Source: an uncultured Collinsella sp. (lineage in GTDB: Bacteria; Actinomycetota; Coriobacteriia; Coriobacteriales; Coriobacteriaceae). Taken from it: a stretch of 64,000 nt of DNA. The notes beneath the pieces are model-generated. The model was not told where the DNA came from. It saw nothing but the letters and a program-made list of their open reading frames with translations, and searched no databases. Position numbers and translations under genes: made by a program. The DNA is taken from the NCBI GenBank assembly GCA_900752215.1, contig CAADUO010000043.1:1-64000 (forward strand). The letters run 5' to 3'. Positions 36,916 to 46,116 of this stretch are shown one piece after another (position 1 is the first letter of the stretch; each line of letters begins with the position of its first letter).

Positions 36916-38169
36916 CTAGTCCGCGAGCTTCTCCACTTGGTCGAGCATCTTATCGAGCTTGGCCTTTGCCTCGGCCTTGACCTTCTCGGCCTCCTCGTGG
37001 GCCTTGGCCTTCTGAGCGGCCTTTTCCTCGGCCTCGGGATCGACGACGACCAGGTTGGATGCATCATGCTCAACCAACTTAAGCGCATGCTCGGGACACA
37101 CCTTGACGCAGGCCCCGCAACCTAGGCAATACGTGGACTCCAGTGCAAAGCGACCGCTTCCCACCAAATCGCAGGCAAACGTGGGGCACACGTTGACGCA
37201 CTCGCCACACGACGTACACTTGTCAAAATCGCACTCCGGCGTGCTCACCTGCATGTTCTGGGCAAGGTCGGGGTGGTTTTGCAGCGTCGAGAGCACTAGC
37301 TGCCGCCCGTGCGTGAGCGAACGGCGACGCTTGGTCGTCGTGGTGCCGCACATGGTGTTGAGCGTGCGCTCCAGCTGGGTAATCTGATGGCGATGGGCCT
37401 TGAGCTTTTGCGTCACCGAGGCCAGCGCCGCCGTCGCCGGATTGAGCTTGGTCACCGTCAGGCCCGTGGTGCGGGCGATCTTTTCCATGTACTCCTTGCG
37501 CTCGTACTCGCGGCGCTTATGGCACTTGAGGCTCTTGGGGTCTACCTCCAGGCCCATACCCGTGCCAGACCACTCCTCGGCCTTCGCAATCGCCTCGCCC
37601 AGAATGTCCTCACCGCCGATGTTGCGGCATTTATCGCACACGCCCAACGGCAGGTACACGCTCACGTTGGGATAGTCCGCCAGTACCGAGAACCAGGTCT
37701 CGGCCGTAATATCGCCCACGCAGGCAACGACGACTTCGTTTTCGCGCGGCATGCGCTTAAGGGCGCGCGTGCAGGTAACGTAGGCGGTCTCGTGGCTCGT
37801 GGCCGCCGAGACAATGTCGTCATACAGGTTTTTAGGCGCCAGGCGCGGCGAGATGATCGCCTCGGTCGGACAGGCAGCGGCGCACAGGCCGCACTTGCGA
37901 CAGGAGTCGAGGATCTCGATGGCGTCTTCCTCGACCTCGATAGCGTTGACCGGGCACACGTCCATGCACGCGGTGCAGCCGCTCTTTTCGTTTTTGCAGG
38001 TCAGGCACGGAATGGTGTTGCCGCGCGGACGCTCCTTGTAGTCGGCAGGATTCCACTGCGGTGCCGACGGATCGAGTGCATCGGTCACACCGCCAAGCGG
38101 GTTTTTAAGAAAGTCGAAACCCTTGCTGATCTCGATAATGTCATCAAACAGATCGTGTTCCTGCGCCAT
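36916..38169 (-). CDS. Polyferredoxin-like 4Fe-4S protein with a central non-cluster domain
   Basis: The 417-aa protein has N-terminal cluster motifs (CLTCKNEKSGCTACMDVCP and CRKCGLCAAACP), a central region (about 120-290) with a further CDKC, and a second pair (CTSCGECVNVCP and CLGCGACVKVCP). A charged Ala/Lys/Glu C-terminal helix follows. There is no signal peptide. The start at 38169 has GGGAGG upstream. The four ferredoxin-type motifs suggest at least three to four [4Fe-4S] clusters and electron transfer; the central domain and the redox partner are unknown. It stands alone. Confidence 0.85.
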   Translation of the reverse strand: MAQEHDLFDDIIEISKGFDFLKNPLGGVTDALDPSAPQWNPADYKERPRGNTIPCLTCKNEKSGCTACMDVCPVNAIEVEEDAIEILDSCRKCGLCAAACPTEAIISPRLAPKNLYDDIVSAATSHETAYVTCTRALKRMPRENEVVVACVGDITAETWFSVLADYPNVSVYLPLGVCDKCRNIGGEDILGEAIAKAEEWSGTGMGLEVDPKSLKCHKRREYERKEYMEKIARTTGLTVTKLNPATAALASVTQKLKAHRHQITQLERTLNTMCGTTTTKRRRSLTHGRQLVLSTLQNHPDLAQNMQVSTPECDFDKCTSCGECVNVCPTFACDLVGSGRFALESTYCLGCGACVKVCPEHALKLVEHDASNLVVVDPEAEEKAAQKAKAHEEAEKVKAEAKAKLDKMLDQVEKLAD

Positions 38170-38319
38170 GCGCGGCCCCTCCCTGAGCAGTGCAAACAAG
38201 CAAGAGATAATGATACGCCATCGGCCCACGCCTCGGGCAAATTACACGCGGCGCATCTTTGCGGCAAATAGCCTATGTCTATCACCGCCTCGATTGCACA
38301 AGGTCAATCAAGCGCCAAG

Positions 38320-38658
38320 CTATGCCTCGCACATGAGCTGCACGAGCTTCTGTTTGGTCACCTTGACCTGCTCGTTGGCCATATTACGCTCGTTTCTAAA
38401 GACCGCATTTGCAACACCCTGCAGGTCGCCATCGGAAATCGCGCTGCACGGACCGTCATAAATCTTAAAGAACGGCTCGCTGAGACCTTCGCCCAGAAAT
38501 CCATCGACGATCTGCTTGCACAGTCGATCCTCGGTGCCTTGGTCAAACAGGACATAGGCGGAGCACCCCAGCCATGACAGATATCTGCCCTGACGCGAAA
38601 GTTCGCCCGGCCCCTGAACATACCGGCCCGGACCGCCATAAACCATGGGAAGCACCAT
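38320..38658 (-). pseudogene. Truncated glycerol-dehydrogenase-like fragment
   Basis: The first 65 or so codons (VYGGPGRYVQGPGELSRQGR, then YLSWLGCSAYVLF and CKQIVDGFLGEG) align by eye with the start of the intact glycerol dehydrogenase at 38803-39903 (PSKYIQGPDELAKLG). After SDGDLQGVAN the sequence no longer matches, and the NAD and metal domains are missing. It is probably a decayed paralogue. The start at 38658 has only GAAGAG upstream. Confidence 0.6.
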
Positions 38659-38757
38659 ACGAGAATCCGCTCTTCATCAAACAACGGTTGGCGCAAAGTA
38701 ACCTGCCCCCTGCACCAACTTGTGCATTGGAGACAGGCCACTTTGCACCATAACAAA

Positions 38758-38790
38758 AAGGGGCAAAGCCATCTGCCGGCTTTGCCCCTT
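38758..38790 (-). terminator. Terminator of the glycerol dehydrogenase gene
   Basis: AAGGGGCAAAGCC (38758-38770) and GGCTTTGCCCCTT (38778-38790) pair. On the minus strand a CTTTTTG run follows. Confidence 0.85.
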
Positions 38791-38802
38791 CCTTACCTTA
38801 GT

Positions 38803-39903
38803 TTACTCATCCATGAGGTAATAATGACCCAGTGCGTCGGCACCCAGGATGGCGTTGGCGACCATCTCAGGCGTCACCTCAAACGGCATGTTGCACATGG
38901 TGTCCTCGGGCGCGCACGCGGCCTCGGCAACAATCATGGCCTTCTCGCGCGTAACCTCGGCAACGCCCAGCTCCTTGAGCGTAACGGGCAGGCCCAGCTC
39001 AATGCAGAAGCCCAAGACTTCCTCGAGCTTCTCGGTCGGGGCATCCTCGAGTACCAGCTGGACGATGGTGCCGAAGGCGACTTTCTCGCCGTGATACATG
39101 CTGTGGCACTCGGGCAGCATCGTCAGGCCATTGTGGATGGCGTGAGCGGCAGCAAGGCCCGAGCTTTCAAAGCCAATGCCCGAAAGCAACGTATTGGCCT
39201 CGATGATGTGCTCGACGGCAGGCGTGAGCGCACCCTTCTCCAGCGCAACCTTGGCCTTGACGCCATCGGCCATGAGCGTCTCATAGCAGAGCTTGGCGAG
39301 CGCCAGGCCGGCCATTCCGCCCTTACCGCCGGCGCAAGTGCCACCGTCGGCATCGTGCGTCGCCTGAGCCTCGAAATAGGTTGCGAGCGCATCGCCCATA
39401 CCGGAAACCGTCAGGCGCACCGGGCTCGCCGCGATAACCGTCGTATCCATAAGGACAATGTTGGGGTTTGCCTTAAGGAAGAGATACTTGTCGAACTGGC
39501 CGTCATCGGTATAGAGCACCGAAAGCGCCGAACACGGGGCATCGGTCGAGGCGATGGTGGGGCAAATGATAACCGGGGACTCCAGGTAATAGGCGACGGC
39601 CTTAGCGGTATCGAGGATCTTGCCGCCACCGACGCCGACGATGATGTCGCAACCGTTGTCGCGGGCGAGCGCAACCAGGCGATCGACCTCGCCCTTGGAG
39701 CACTCGCCGTTAAAGTCCTCAAACAGCAGCTCGGCCTTAGCCTCGGCAAAACCACCCTCGATCTTGGCACCGACGCGCTTCTTGCCCGAAGGCGTCACGA
39801 TGACGAGGGCCTTAGCGCCGAGCGGCTCGACATAGGAGCCGAGCTTGGCGAGCTCGTCCGGGCCCTGGATGTACTTGCTGGGGCTATTGAAGATTGCAGC
39901 CAT
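38803..39903 (-). CDS. gldA: Glycerol dehydrogenase
   Basis: The 366-aa protein is a GldA-type iron/zinc-containing dehydrogenase. The start is FNSPSKYIQGPDELAKLGSY, the NAD motif GVGGGKILDTAKAVAYY is followed by STDAPCSALSVLYTDDG, and the metal ligands are in SGMGDALATYFEAQAT (Asp) and two histidines, GLAAAHAIHNGL and CHSMYHGEKVAFG. It oxidises glycerol to dihydroxyacetone with NAD, or related diols. A ferredoxin gene and a decayed paralogue lie downstream. The terminator at 39934-39965 separates it from the alcohol dehydrogenase behind it. Confidence 0.93.
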   Translation of the reverse strand: MAAIFNSPSKYIQGPDELAKLGSYVEPLGAKALVIVTPSGKKRVGAKIEGGFAEAKAELLFEDFNGECSKGEVDRLVALARDNGCDIIVGVGGGKILDTAKAVAYYLESPVIICPTIASTDAPCSALSVLYTDDGQFDKYLFLKANPNIVLMDTTVIAASPVRLTVSGMGDALATYFEAQATHDADGGTCAGGKGGMAGLALAKLCYETLMADGVKAKVALEKGALTPAVEHIIEANTLLSGIGFESSGLAAAHAIHNGLTMLPECHSMYHGEKVAFGTIVQLVLEDAPTEKLEEVLGFCIELGLPVTLKELGVAEVTREKAMIVAEAACAPEDTMCNMPFEVTPEMVANAILGADALGHYYLMDE

Positions 39904-39933
39904 TTTTATCCCATTCTCTAATAAATAAAAAAA

Positions 39934-39965
39934 AGGGGCTCCGTACGGATACGTGCGGAGCCCCT
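39934..39965 (-). terminator. Terminator of the iron alcohol dehydrogenase gene
   Basis: AGGGGCTCCG (39934-39943) pairs with CGGAGCCCCT (39956-39965), and the minus strand continues into a long T-run. Confidence 0.9.
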
Positions 39966-39986
39966 CGTTACGATAACAAGAGTCGA

Positions 39987-41210
39987 TTAGAAATCGATGT
40001 CGGTGTCGTAGTAGCAGGCCTTGAGGATCTTCTCGAAGTCGGCAGCCTTGGTCTCACGCGGGTTCTCGGGCGTGCAGGCGTCCTGCTCGGCGTTCGCGGC
40101 GATCTCGGGGAGCTTCGCGAGGAACTCCTCCTCGGAAACCATCTGCGGGTTCTCGGCGTCGACCTTCACGCCACCATTCGCGTAATCCTTGATGGACTGC
40201 GGAATGTTGAGCTGGTCGTTGAGGTCGCGAATCTTCTGGACGAGCGCAGCGATGAGCTCCTCGTTGGTCTCGCCGGGAAGGTGCAGGATCTCCTTGGCCA
40301 CGTAAGCGTAACGCTCGGCAGCACGCGGGTCCTTGGAGTTCCACTGGATGACCTTGCCCAGGTACATGGCGTTAGCAGCACCGTGGATGATGTGGCCGTT
40401 CTCGAAGGCAGCACCGGTCTTGTGAGCCATGGAGTGAACGATGCCGAGCAGGCCCGAGGAGAAGGCGATACCGGCGATGCACTGAGCCTCGTGCATGTGC
40501 TGACGGGCCTCATGGTCGCCAGCATAGGACTTGGGCAGCCACTCGACGATCTCGCGGATGCCGTGCAGAGCGTTGGCGTCGGTGAACATAGAGGCGAAGG
40601 TGGAAACGTAGGCCTCCATGCAGTGGGTCAGAGCATCCATGCCGGTGTGAGCGCACAGCTTGGCGGGCATGGTGTAGGTGAGCTCGGGGTCGACGATGGC
40701 GACATCAGGGGTGATGTTGAAGTCGGCCAGCGGGTACTTGATGCCCTTGGCGTAGTCGGTGATGACGGAGAAGGCAGTGACCTCGGTAGCGGTACCGGAG
40801 GTAGAGGAAATGGCGCAGAAGTGAGCCTTCTGACGCAGCTCGGGGAAGCTGAACGGCTGGATGATGTTATCGAAGGACTCCTCGGGATACTCGTAGAAGA
40901 CCCACATGGCCTTAGCGGCATCGATGGGCGAGCCGCCGCCGATGGCGATAATCCAGTCGGGCTCGAACTCGCGCATGGCCTCGGCGCCCTTCATGACCGT
41001 CTCGATGGACGGGTCGGACTCGACGCCCTCGAACAGCTTGACCTCGAAGCCGCCCTCTTTGAGGTCGGCCTCAACGTCCTGCAGGAACCCGCCGCGGCGC
41101 ATAGAGCTGCCGCCAGAAACGATGATGGCCTTCTTGCCCTTGAGGTTCTTCACCTCGTGGCGAGCACCCTCACCAAAGTACAGATCGCGAGGATTGGTAA
41201 AACGTCCCAT
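39987..41210 (-). CDS. Iron-containing alcohol dehydrogenase
   Basis: The 407-aa protein is a type III Fe-ADH. It begins GRFTNPRDLYFGEGARHEVK. The NAD motif is IAIGGGSPIDAAKAMWVFYE, and metal ligands lie in TGMDALTHCMEAYVS (Asp, His), GIVHSMAHKTGAAFENGHII (His) and HGAANAMYL (His). A central CAISSTSGTATEV matches the AdhE C-terminal/AdhB-like group that makes ethanol from acetaldehyde. AGGAGGCACAGT precedes the ATG at 41210. It is transcribed alone. Confidence 0.94.
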   Translation of the reverse strand: MGRFTNPRDLYFGEGARHEVKNLKGKKAIIVSGGSSMRRGGFLQDVEADLKEGGFEVKLFEGVESDPSIETVMKGAEAMREFEPDWIIAIGGGSPIDAAKAMWVFYEYPEESFDNIIQPFSFPELRQKAHFCAISSTSGTATEVTAFSVITDYAKGIKYPLADFNITPDVAIVDPELTYTMPAKLCAHTGMDALTHCMEAYVSTFASMFTDANALHGIREIVEWLPKSYAGDHEARQHMHEAQCIAGIAFSSGLLGIVHSMAHKTGAAFENGHIIHGAANAMYLGKVIQWNSKDPRAAERYAYVAKEILHLPGETNEELIAALVQKIRDLNDQLNIPQSIKDYANGGVKVDAENPQMVSEEEFLAKLPEIAANAEQDACTPENPRETKAADFEKILKACYYDTDIDF

Positions 41211-41710
41211 ACTGTGCCTCCTAAACAAGCCCCTCTTAGACTTGCGTATATAACGGAGCACCCAATTGGCTCCGTTAGGACCGGTTTGCGCGTTGCCGGC
41301 GATGACAATGCGCGATGTCTAAACGTCTCAACGCTCAGACAAACACTATTTTACCGTTCTGGTTGGTCAGTTATTCACCTAAAGCCGCCAATGATGAAAC
41401 GTTTTTTCTATCCCTGAAGACCCTTGTGCGGCATCCATACTCCCAAGCTGGGCAAACGTTTTATCAAGGTTGACTACATATCCCGGGCAGGACTGTGCCC
41501 CTCCAAAATATGCACCGTTCGCCGCCAAAAATCGACCGTTTGCGGCACCGTGATACCACTCGGTCGTCCAAGGTGCCGACATTTGTGCGACATCCGTCTT
41601 CGTGGTGCAAAGGTGCAAGTCCAAGTGCGGCACCCCCGGTGTGCCACATGCGGGTAAACTAGAACCTTATATAGAGATATTTGAACCCTAACCGCAGCAA
41701 AGGAGGCTCC
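41211..41710. other. Intergenic region with no recognisable gene
   Basis: This 500-nt region holds the divergent promoters of the alcohol dehydrogenase (-) and the unknown two-gene unit (+). GTGCGGCA-type words recur (about 41428, 41625), resembling the arms of the hairpin at 56067. Nothing else is clear. Confidence 0.5.
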
Positions 41711-42787
41711 ATGGCATTCGATCCCATTCAAGAGGATTGCCATCGCCTCGTTCTTGAGGCCTTGCGCCGTGACAATATCCCGCTCACCGACGCTGCCGCC
41801 GTAGAGCGTCTGATGGAACAATTCACCCGCAACCCCGCACCGCTCATCGTGCACGACCGCGACCGCGCCGGGCACCTCATTGCCAAGGTGGTCGAGGCTG
41901 TCGACTACCGCATTCCCTTTATCCCCGACGATACCCAGGCAGAGCAAGAAGAGGCAGCTGCCGAGAACATGCTCCGCGAGGCAGCCGCGCTCGATCCGGC
42001 CAACTGGGACGCTCAGCGCATGCTGACCGCCCTCACCGCCAGCTCCAACGAGGAATACGTACAGTATCTGGTGTCCAAGTGCGACGAGGTGGAGCACGAT
42101 CTGGCGCTCAAGATCGCCTCGGCGCAGGACCCCTACGAGCGCGAGGCCGCTGGCGACCTTATGCGCCGCCCCTACCTGCGCTGGCTTGCCGCCCTTGCGT
42201 CACGCGCCCTCATTAGCGGCCGCTACCGCATGTCGCTCGAAGCCGCAAACCGCAGCCTCGACTTTGCCCCCAACGATCCTGCCGGCGTCCGCCACACCGC
42301 AATGCTCGCCATGGCAAAGCTCGAATACCCCGCCGAGGAGCTCAAACGCTTTCGCTCTGCCCACTCCGTCCCCTATCTCGCCAACACGCCGCTGCGCCGT
42401 CGTCCCAAGGACGCGGAGCGCGACTTGGACCCATGGACGCTCATCGCGCTGATGAGCGCTGCCTGGCGCGAGCTGGACTACGAGGGTGCCGAACACTACC
42501 TGCGTATCCTTGTGCGTTCGTGCCCGCACGCAGCCGAGGCGCTCTACTTCCAAACCGAGTTTCCCGATGGCGTCTATGCCCGCGTCAACGTGGGTGTGGG
42601 CTCCACCGACGAACTTGTCCTTGCGCTGTCCGAGGCGACGCCGGTACTGCAGGAGGGCCTGGGCGCCCCCGACAACGCCAGTTTTGCCGCCTGGGTCGCC
42701 ACCAACGATATCGTGCGTTCCCAAATCGATGAGCGCATACTGCGGGCGGCCGAGCAGGGTTTGCCGTTTAAGGGAGGAGACCTCTAA
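41711..42787 (+). CDS. Helical-repeat protein of unknown function, first of a coupled pair
   Basis: The 358-aa protein is predicted largely alpha-helical with TPR-like segments (AAALDPANWDAQRMLTALTA, AANRSLDFAPNDPAGVRHTA, YEGAEHYLRILVRSCPHAAE). There is no signal peptide or membrane segment. AAAGGAGGCTCC precedes the ATG. Its stop overlaps the start of the next gene (TAATG), so the two are translationally coupled. They precede the MurT-GatD gene on the same strand, so a link to cell-wall synthesis is possible but not shown. I do not recognise the family. Confidence 0.8.
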   Translation: MAFDPIQEDCHRLVLEALRRDNIPLTDAAAVERLMEQFTRNPAPLIVHDRDRAGHLIAKVVEAVDYRIPFIPDDTQAEQEEAAAENMLREAAALDPANWDAQRMLTALTASSNEEYVQYLVSKCDEVEHDLALKIASAQDPYEREAAGDLMRRPYLRWLAALASRALISGRYRMSLEAANRSLDFAPNDPAGVRHTAMLAMAKLEYPAEELKRFRSAHSVPYLANTPLRRRPKDAERDLDPWTLIALMSAAWRELDYEGAEHYLRILVRSCPHAAEALYFQTEFPDGVYARVNVGVGSTDELVLALSEATPVLQEGLGAPDNASFAAWVATNDIVRSQIDERILRAAEQGLPFKGGDL

Positions 42788-43830
42788 TGGATCCGAGCGT
42801 CTACATCCCCGCCTACCTGGAGCGCGCCTACCTTGCGTCGCACCCCGAACTCACCGATGCAGCACGCGATCTTGTCCATAACGACGTGAGCGTCAACCCT
42901 CATAAGTATGCGCAGTCCGAGCATGCCCAGGCGCTGCTGTCCTATGCCGGTGTTCATCGCCACCTGCTCGACGAGCTCCATCGCATCGAGGACATGGGCA
43001 GCGACGAGGAGTTTGAGCAGACGCGCAACCGCCTGTTCGACGATATGCGTGATGAGCTGCTCAAGATCGTCCGCGTCGATGCGCATGTCCTCGATGCCCA
43101 GCTGCTCGCCATCATTTTGGCGGACACGCCCGTCGACGCCTGCCTGGGCGATCTGATGAAGCTCGAGGCGACCACGGCCGATTACCTGCAGCAAAGCGTG
43201 CCCGGGTTCGACATGGAAGCCCCGCACTACTGGGCCAATAATGTTTTGGCCGATGGTGTCACCGCAGCAGACCTTACCGCGAGCGAGCCGGCTCTTATCG
43301 GGTGGCTTCACACGCTCGAGGCCATCTCGCAGCTGTGCATGGCGAGCGCCCGCTACCGTGCTGCCGCCAACTACGCCCGCCGCGTCCTTAAGGCGGAAGG
43401 CTATCCCACCCGAGCTGCCGGCACCGTGTTGCTCGCCCTCGCTCGTCTGGAAGACCAGGACGGCTTTTTTGCCCTGGCCCACCAGCTCGAGGAAGAGATC
43501 GGGGCTGACGCGCTCGAGAACTCTCCTTGGTATCTGCTCGCCCGCACGATTCTGCTGTTCAAAACAAACAAGATGCGCCCGGCGACACGCGCGCTGCGTG
43601 AGTTTGCCAACCGTTGCGAGGGCGGTGCGTTCTTCTTACTGAACCCCATGTACCAGACACCGTACCTTCCCTGCCGGCCCGAGCCACACGATCCCTGGGA
43701 TCTTTCGCACCAGGCCGTTTGGGAAGCGGACGGTATTATCTCGGACACTCCCGACTTTGCCCCCTGGGCCAATGCCTGCGAAGACGTGTCGCAGCTTGCC
43801 CAGGAATTTGCGCGCCGCTACGGTTTTTAG
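42787..43830 (+). CDS. Helical-repeat protein of unknown function, second of a coupled pair
   Basis: The 347-aa protein resembles its upstream neighbour in composition and layout (helical, TPR-like: QLCMASARYRAAANYARRVL then GTVLLALARLEDQDGFFALA). C-terminal aromatic/Pro-rich segments are YQTPYLPCRPEPHDPWDLSH. There is no signal peptide. It starts 1 nt within the upstream stop and ends 45 nt before the MurT-GatD gene. The two may be distant paralogues acting together. Function unknown. Confidence 0.8.
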   Translation: MDPSVYIPAYLERAYLASHPELTDAARDLVHNDVSVNPHKYAQSEHAQALLSYAGVHRHLLDELHRIEDMGSDEEFEQTRNRLFDDMRDELLKIVRVDAHVLDAQLLAIILADTPVDACLGDLMKLEATTADYLQQSVPGFDMEAPHYWANNVLADGVTAADLTASEPALIGWLHTLEAISQLCMASARYRAAANYARRVLKAEGYPTRAAGTVLLALARLEDQDGFFALAHQLEEEIGADALENSPWYLLARTILLFKTNKMRPATRALREFANRCEGGAFFLLNPMYQTPYLPCRPEPHDPWDLSHQAVWEADGIISDTPDFAPWANACEDVSQLAQEFARRYGF

Positions 43831-43875
43831 TGACGCACTCGACCCGACCATGTCGTTTACGTTAGGAACGGTTTC

Positions 43876-46053
43876 ATGAACCTCCGCTCATCTCTTGCCT
43901 GTACCTCGAGCGATATCGCCCGCTGGGGGCTGCGCTCCGTCCTTAAGCGCCAGGGCGGCGTACTCCCCGGCCGCATCGCCATGAAGATCGACCCCGAGCT
44001 GCTGAGCGACCTCGCCGGCCTTGTCGACCGCAGCGTGGTGATCACCGGTACTAATGGCAAGACCACCACCTCCAACCTCATCGCCGACGCCGTTGCCGCC
44101 AGCGGCGCTACCGTGGTGTGCAACCGTGCCGGCAACAATATGGAGCCCGGTGTGGTGGGTGCTCTGCTCGAGGCCCGCAGTGGCCTTAAGCACACTGACA
44201 GCGGCAAGCGCATGGGCGTTTTTGAATGCGATGAACTCTACACCGTGCGCGTCCTGCCCAAGCTCAAGCCGACGTACTTCGTGCTGCTCAACCTGTTCCG
44301 CGACCAGCTAGACCGCTACGGCGAGATCGACCACACCCAGGACGTCATCGCCCACGCGCTGGAGCTTTCGCCGGCAACGACGCTCATCTATAACGCCGAC
44401 GATCCGCTCTGCGCCTCAATCGCCGCGCGCGTCCCCAACATGAGCATCGCCTTTGGCATCGACGGCGTCACGGGCACCGAGTCCGATCGCATTAGTGACT
44501 CGCGTTTTTGCTCGCAGTGCAACGCGCCGCTGGAGTACGACTATGTGCAGTACGGCCAGCTCGGAGCCTATCATTGCCCTTCGTGCGGCTGGAGTCGTCC
44601 CGCGCTGCTCCGTCGCGTGACGGACGTTGAGCTCACCTGCGACGGCTACGGCTTTGACCTGAACTTTGGACCCAATACCGACGCACCCGCAACGCACATC
44701 GCCACGCGCTACAACGGCTTGTACATGGTCTACAACGTTGCCGCCGCCTTCTTTGCGGCGCGCGAGCTGGGCGTGGACGCGGCGCATCTGCAGCCCACGC
44801 TCGATGCCTACGTCCCCGCCGGCGGGCGCATGGGCCGCTGGGAAATCGCTGGCCGTACCGTCGAGGCAAATCTGGCCAAAAATCCCGTGGGCTTCGATCG
44901 CCAGATCCAGTCCATTAAAACGGCAGGCGGCAGGCTCTGCGCCTTCTTCCTGAACGACAACGACGCCGACGGCCACGATATCTCGTGGATCTACGACGTC
45001 GACTTCGAGCGCATCGCCGACACCCCAGGGCTTATCGCCTTTGCCGGAGGCACGCGCGCGCACGATATGCAGGTACGCCTGAAGTACGCCGGCATCGACT
45101 CCGCCATCATCTCGAATATCGAGCAGGCGATCGGCGCCGTGGCAGACGAGGAGGCTGGCGATACTTTCTACGCCGTCGCCAACTACACGGCCTTCCCGCC
45201 GCTGATCAAGGAGCTCGACGAGCTTAAGGGCACCGATGCAAGCTCGGTCGCCCCCCACGCCGTAACGCGCGCCGATGGCAGCGCTGTCCCCACCGACATT
45301 GTGCCGGTCGAGCTTTCGCGCCCCCTGCGCATTGTCTACCTGTATCCCGATGCCCTCAACCTCTATGGCGACGGTGGCAACGTCATCGCCCTCGAGCGCC
45401 GCTGCGCCTGGCGCGGCATTCCCGTGCGCGTGGATGAGGTCCGTATGGGCGAGTCGCTCGATCTCACCGACGCCGACATCGTCATGATGGGCGGTGGCTC
45501 CGACCGCGATCAGCTGGCTGTGGCACATGAGCTGCTCGCTCAAAAAGACAAGGTCGCGGCCTATGTTGAGGACGGCGGCACACTACTTGCCATCTGTGGC
45601 AGTTATCAGCTGCTCGGCCGTTCGTACTATATGGGTGATGATCGCATTGAGGGCTTGGGCGTCATTGCCGCCGAAACCGTGCGCGGCTCCGATCGCCTGA
45701 TCGGCAACGTCGCTGTCAAGACCGACCTGGCACCCGAGCCCTTTGTGGGATTCGAGAACCACGGCGGCCGCACGCTTTTGGACGCCGATGCCACGCCGCT
45801 CGGAACGTCCGTCGTCACGGGCACCGGCAACAACGGCGACGATGGCTTTGAGGGCCTCATCTACAAGGGCGTCATCGGCACGTACTTACACGGGCCGGCA
45901 CTGCCCAAGAACCCCGAGCTCGCCGACTGGCTTATCGCCCACGCCCTCGAGCGCCGTGGCGACGCACAGGCCGCCGCCCTGCTGCCGCTCAAACCCCTCG
46001 ACGACACCTACGAGCACGCCGCCCACGACGCCGCGATGAAGCTCCTCCCCTAA
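43876..46053 (+). CDS. murT-gatD: MurT-GatD fusion: lipid II isoglutaminyl synthase in one polypeptide
   Basis: The 725-aa protein joins the two subunits that amidate the D-Glu of lipid II. Residues 1-450 are MurT: Mur ligase P-loop VITGTNGKTTTSN (57-65), zinc ribbon CSQC...CPSC (Cys212, 215, 234, 237), and the C-terminal DUF1727 with NDADGHDISWIYD, the catalytic Asp region. Residues 480-700 are GatD: LRIVYLYPDALNLYGDGGN, nucleophile Cys574 in LLAICGSYQLLG, and His672 in GTYLHGPALPKNP. In Staphylococcus and Streptococcus these are two genes. The linker (about 450-480) is short. It catalyses glutamine-dependent lipid II amidation. Confidence 0.94.
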   Translation: MNLRSSLACTSSDIARWGLRSVLKRQGGVLPGRIAMKIDPELLSDLAGLVDRSVVITGTNGKTTTSNLIADAVAASGATVVCNRAGNNMEPGVVGALLEARSGLKHTDSGKRMGVFECDELYTVRVLPKLKPTYFVLLNLFRDQLDRYGEIDHTQDVIAHALELSPATTLIYNADDPLCASIAARVPNMSIAFGIDGVTGTESDRISDSRFCSQCNAPLEYDYVQYGQLGAYHCPSCGWSRPALLRRVTDVELTCDGYGFDLNFGPNTDAPATHIATRYNGLYMVYNVAAAFFAARELGVDAAHLQPTLDAYVPAGGRMGRWEIAGRTVEANLAKNPVGFDRQIQSIKTAGGRLCAFFLNDNDADGHDISWIYDVDFERIADTPGLIAFAGGTRAHDMQVRLKYAGIDSAIISNIEQAIGAVADEEAGDTFYAVANYTAFPPLIKELDELKGTDASSVAPHAVTRADGSAVPTDIVPVELSRPLRIVYLYPDALNLYGDGGNVIALERRCAWRGIPVRVDEVRMGESLDLTDADIVMMGGGSDRDQLAVAHELLAQKDKVAAYVEDGGTLLAICGSYQLLGRSYYMGDDRIEGLGVIAAETVRGSDRLIGNVAVKTDLAPEPFVGFENHGGRTLLDADATPLGTSVVTGTGNNGDDGFEGLIYKGVIGTYLHGPALPKNPELADWLIAHALERRGDAQAAALLPLKPLDDTYEHAAHDAAMKLLP

Positions 46054-46060
46054 CGTCCCG

Positions 46061-46097
46061 CCACCACAAAGGGGACAGGCACCTTTGTGGTGGTTTT
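46061..46097 (+). terminator. Terminator of the murT-gatD gene
   Basis: CCACCACAAAGG (46061-46072) and CCTTTGTGGTGG (46082-46093) form a perfect 12-bp stem followed by TTTT. Confidence 0.85.
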
Positions 46098-46116
46098 GAC
46101 CTGCCACGGCAGTTTG

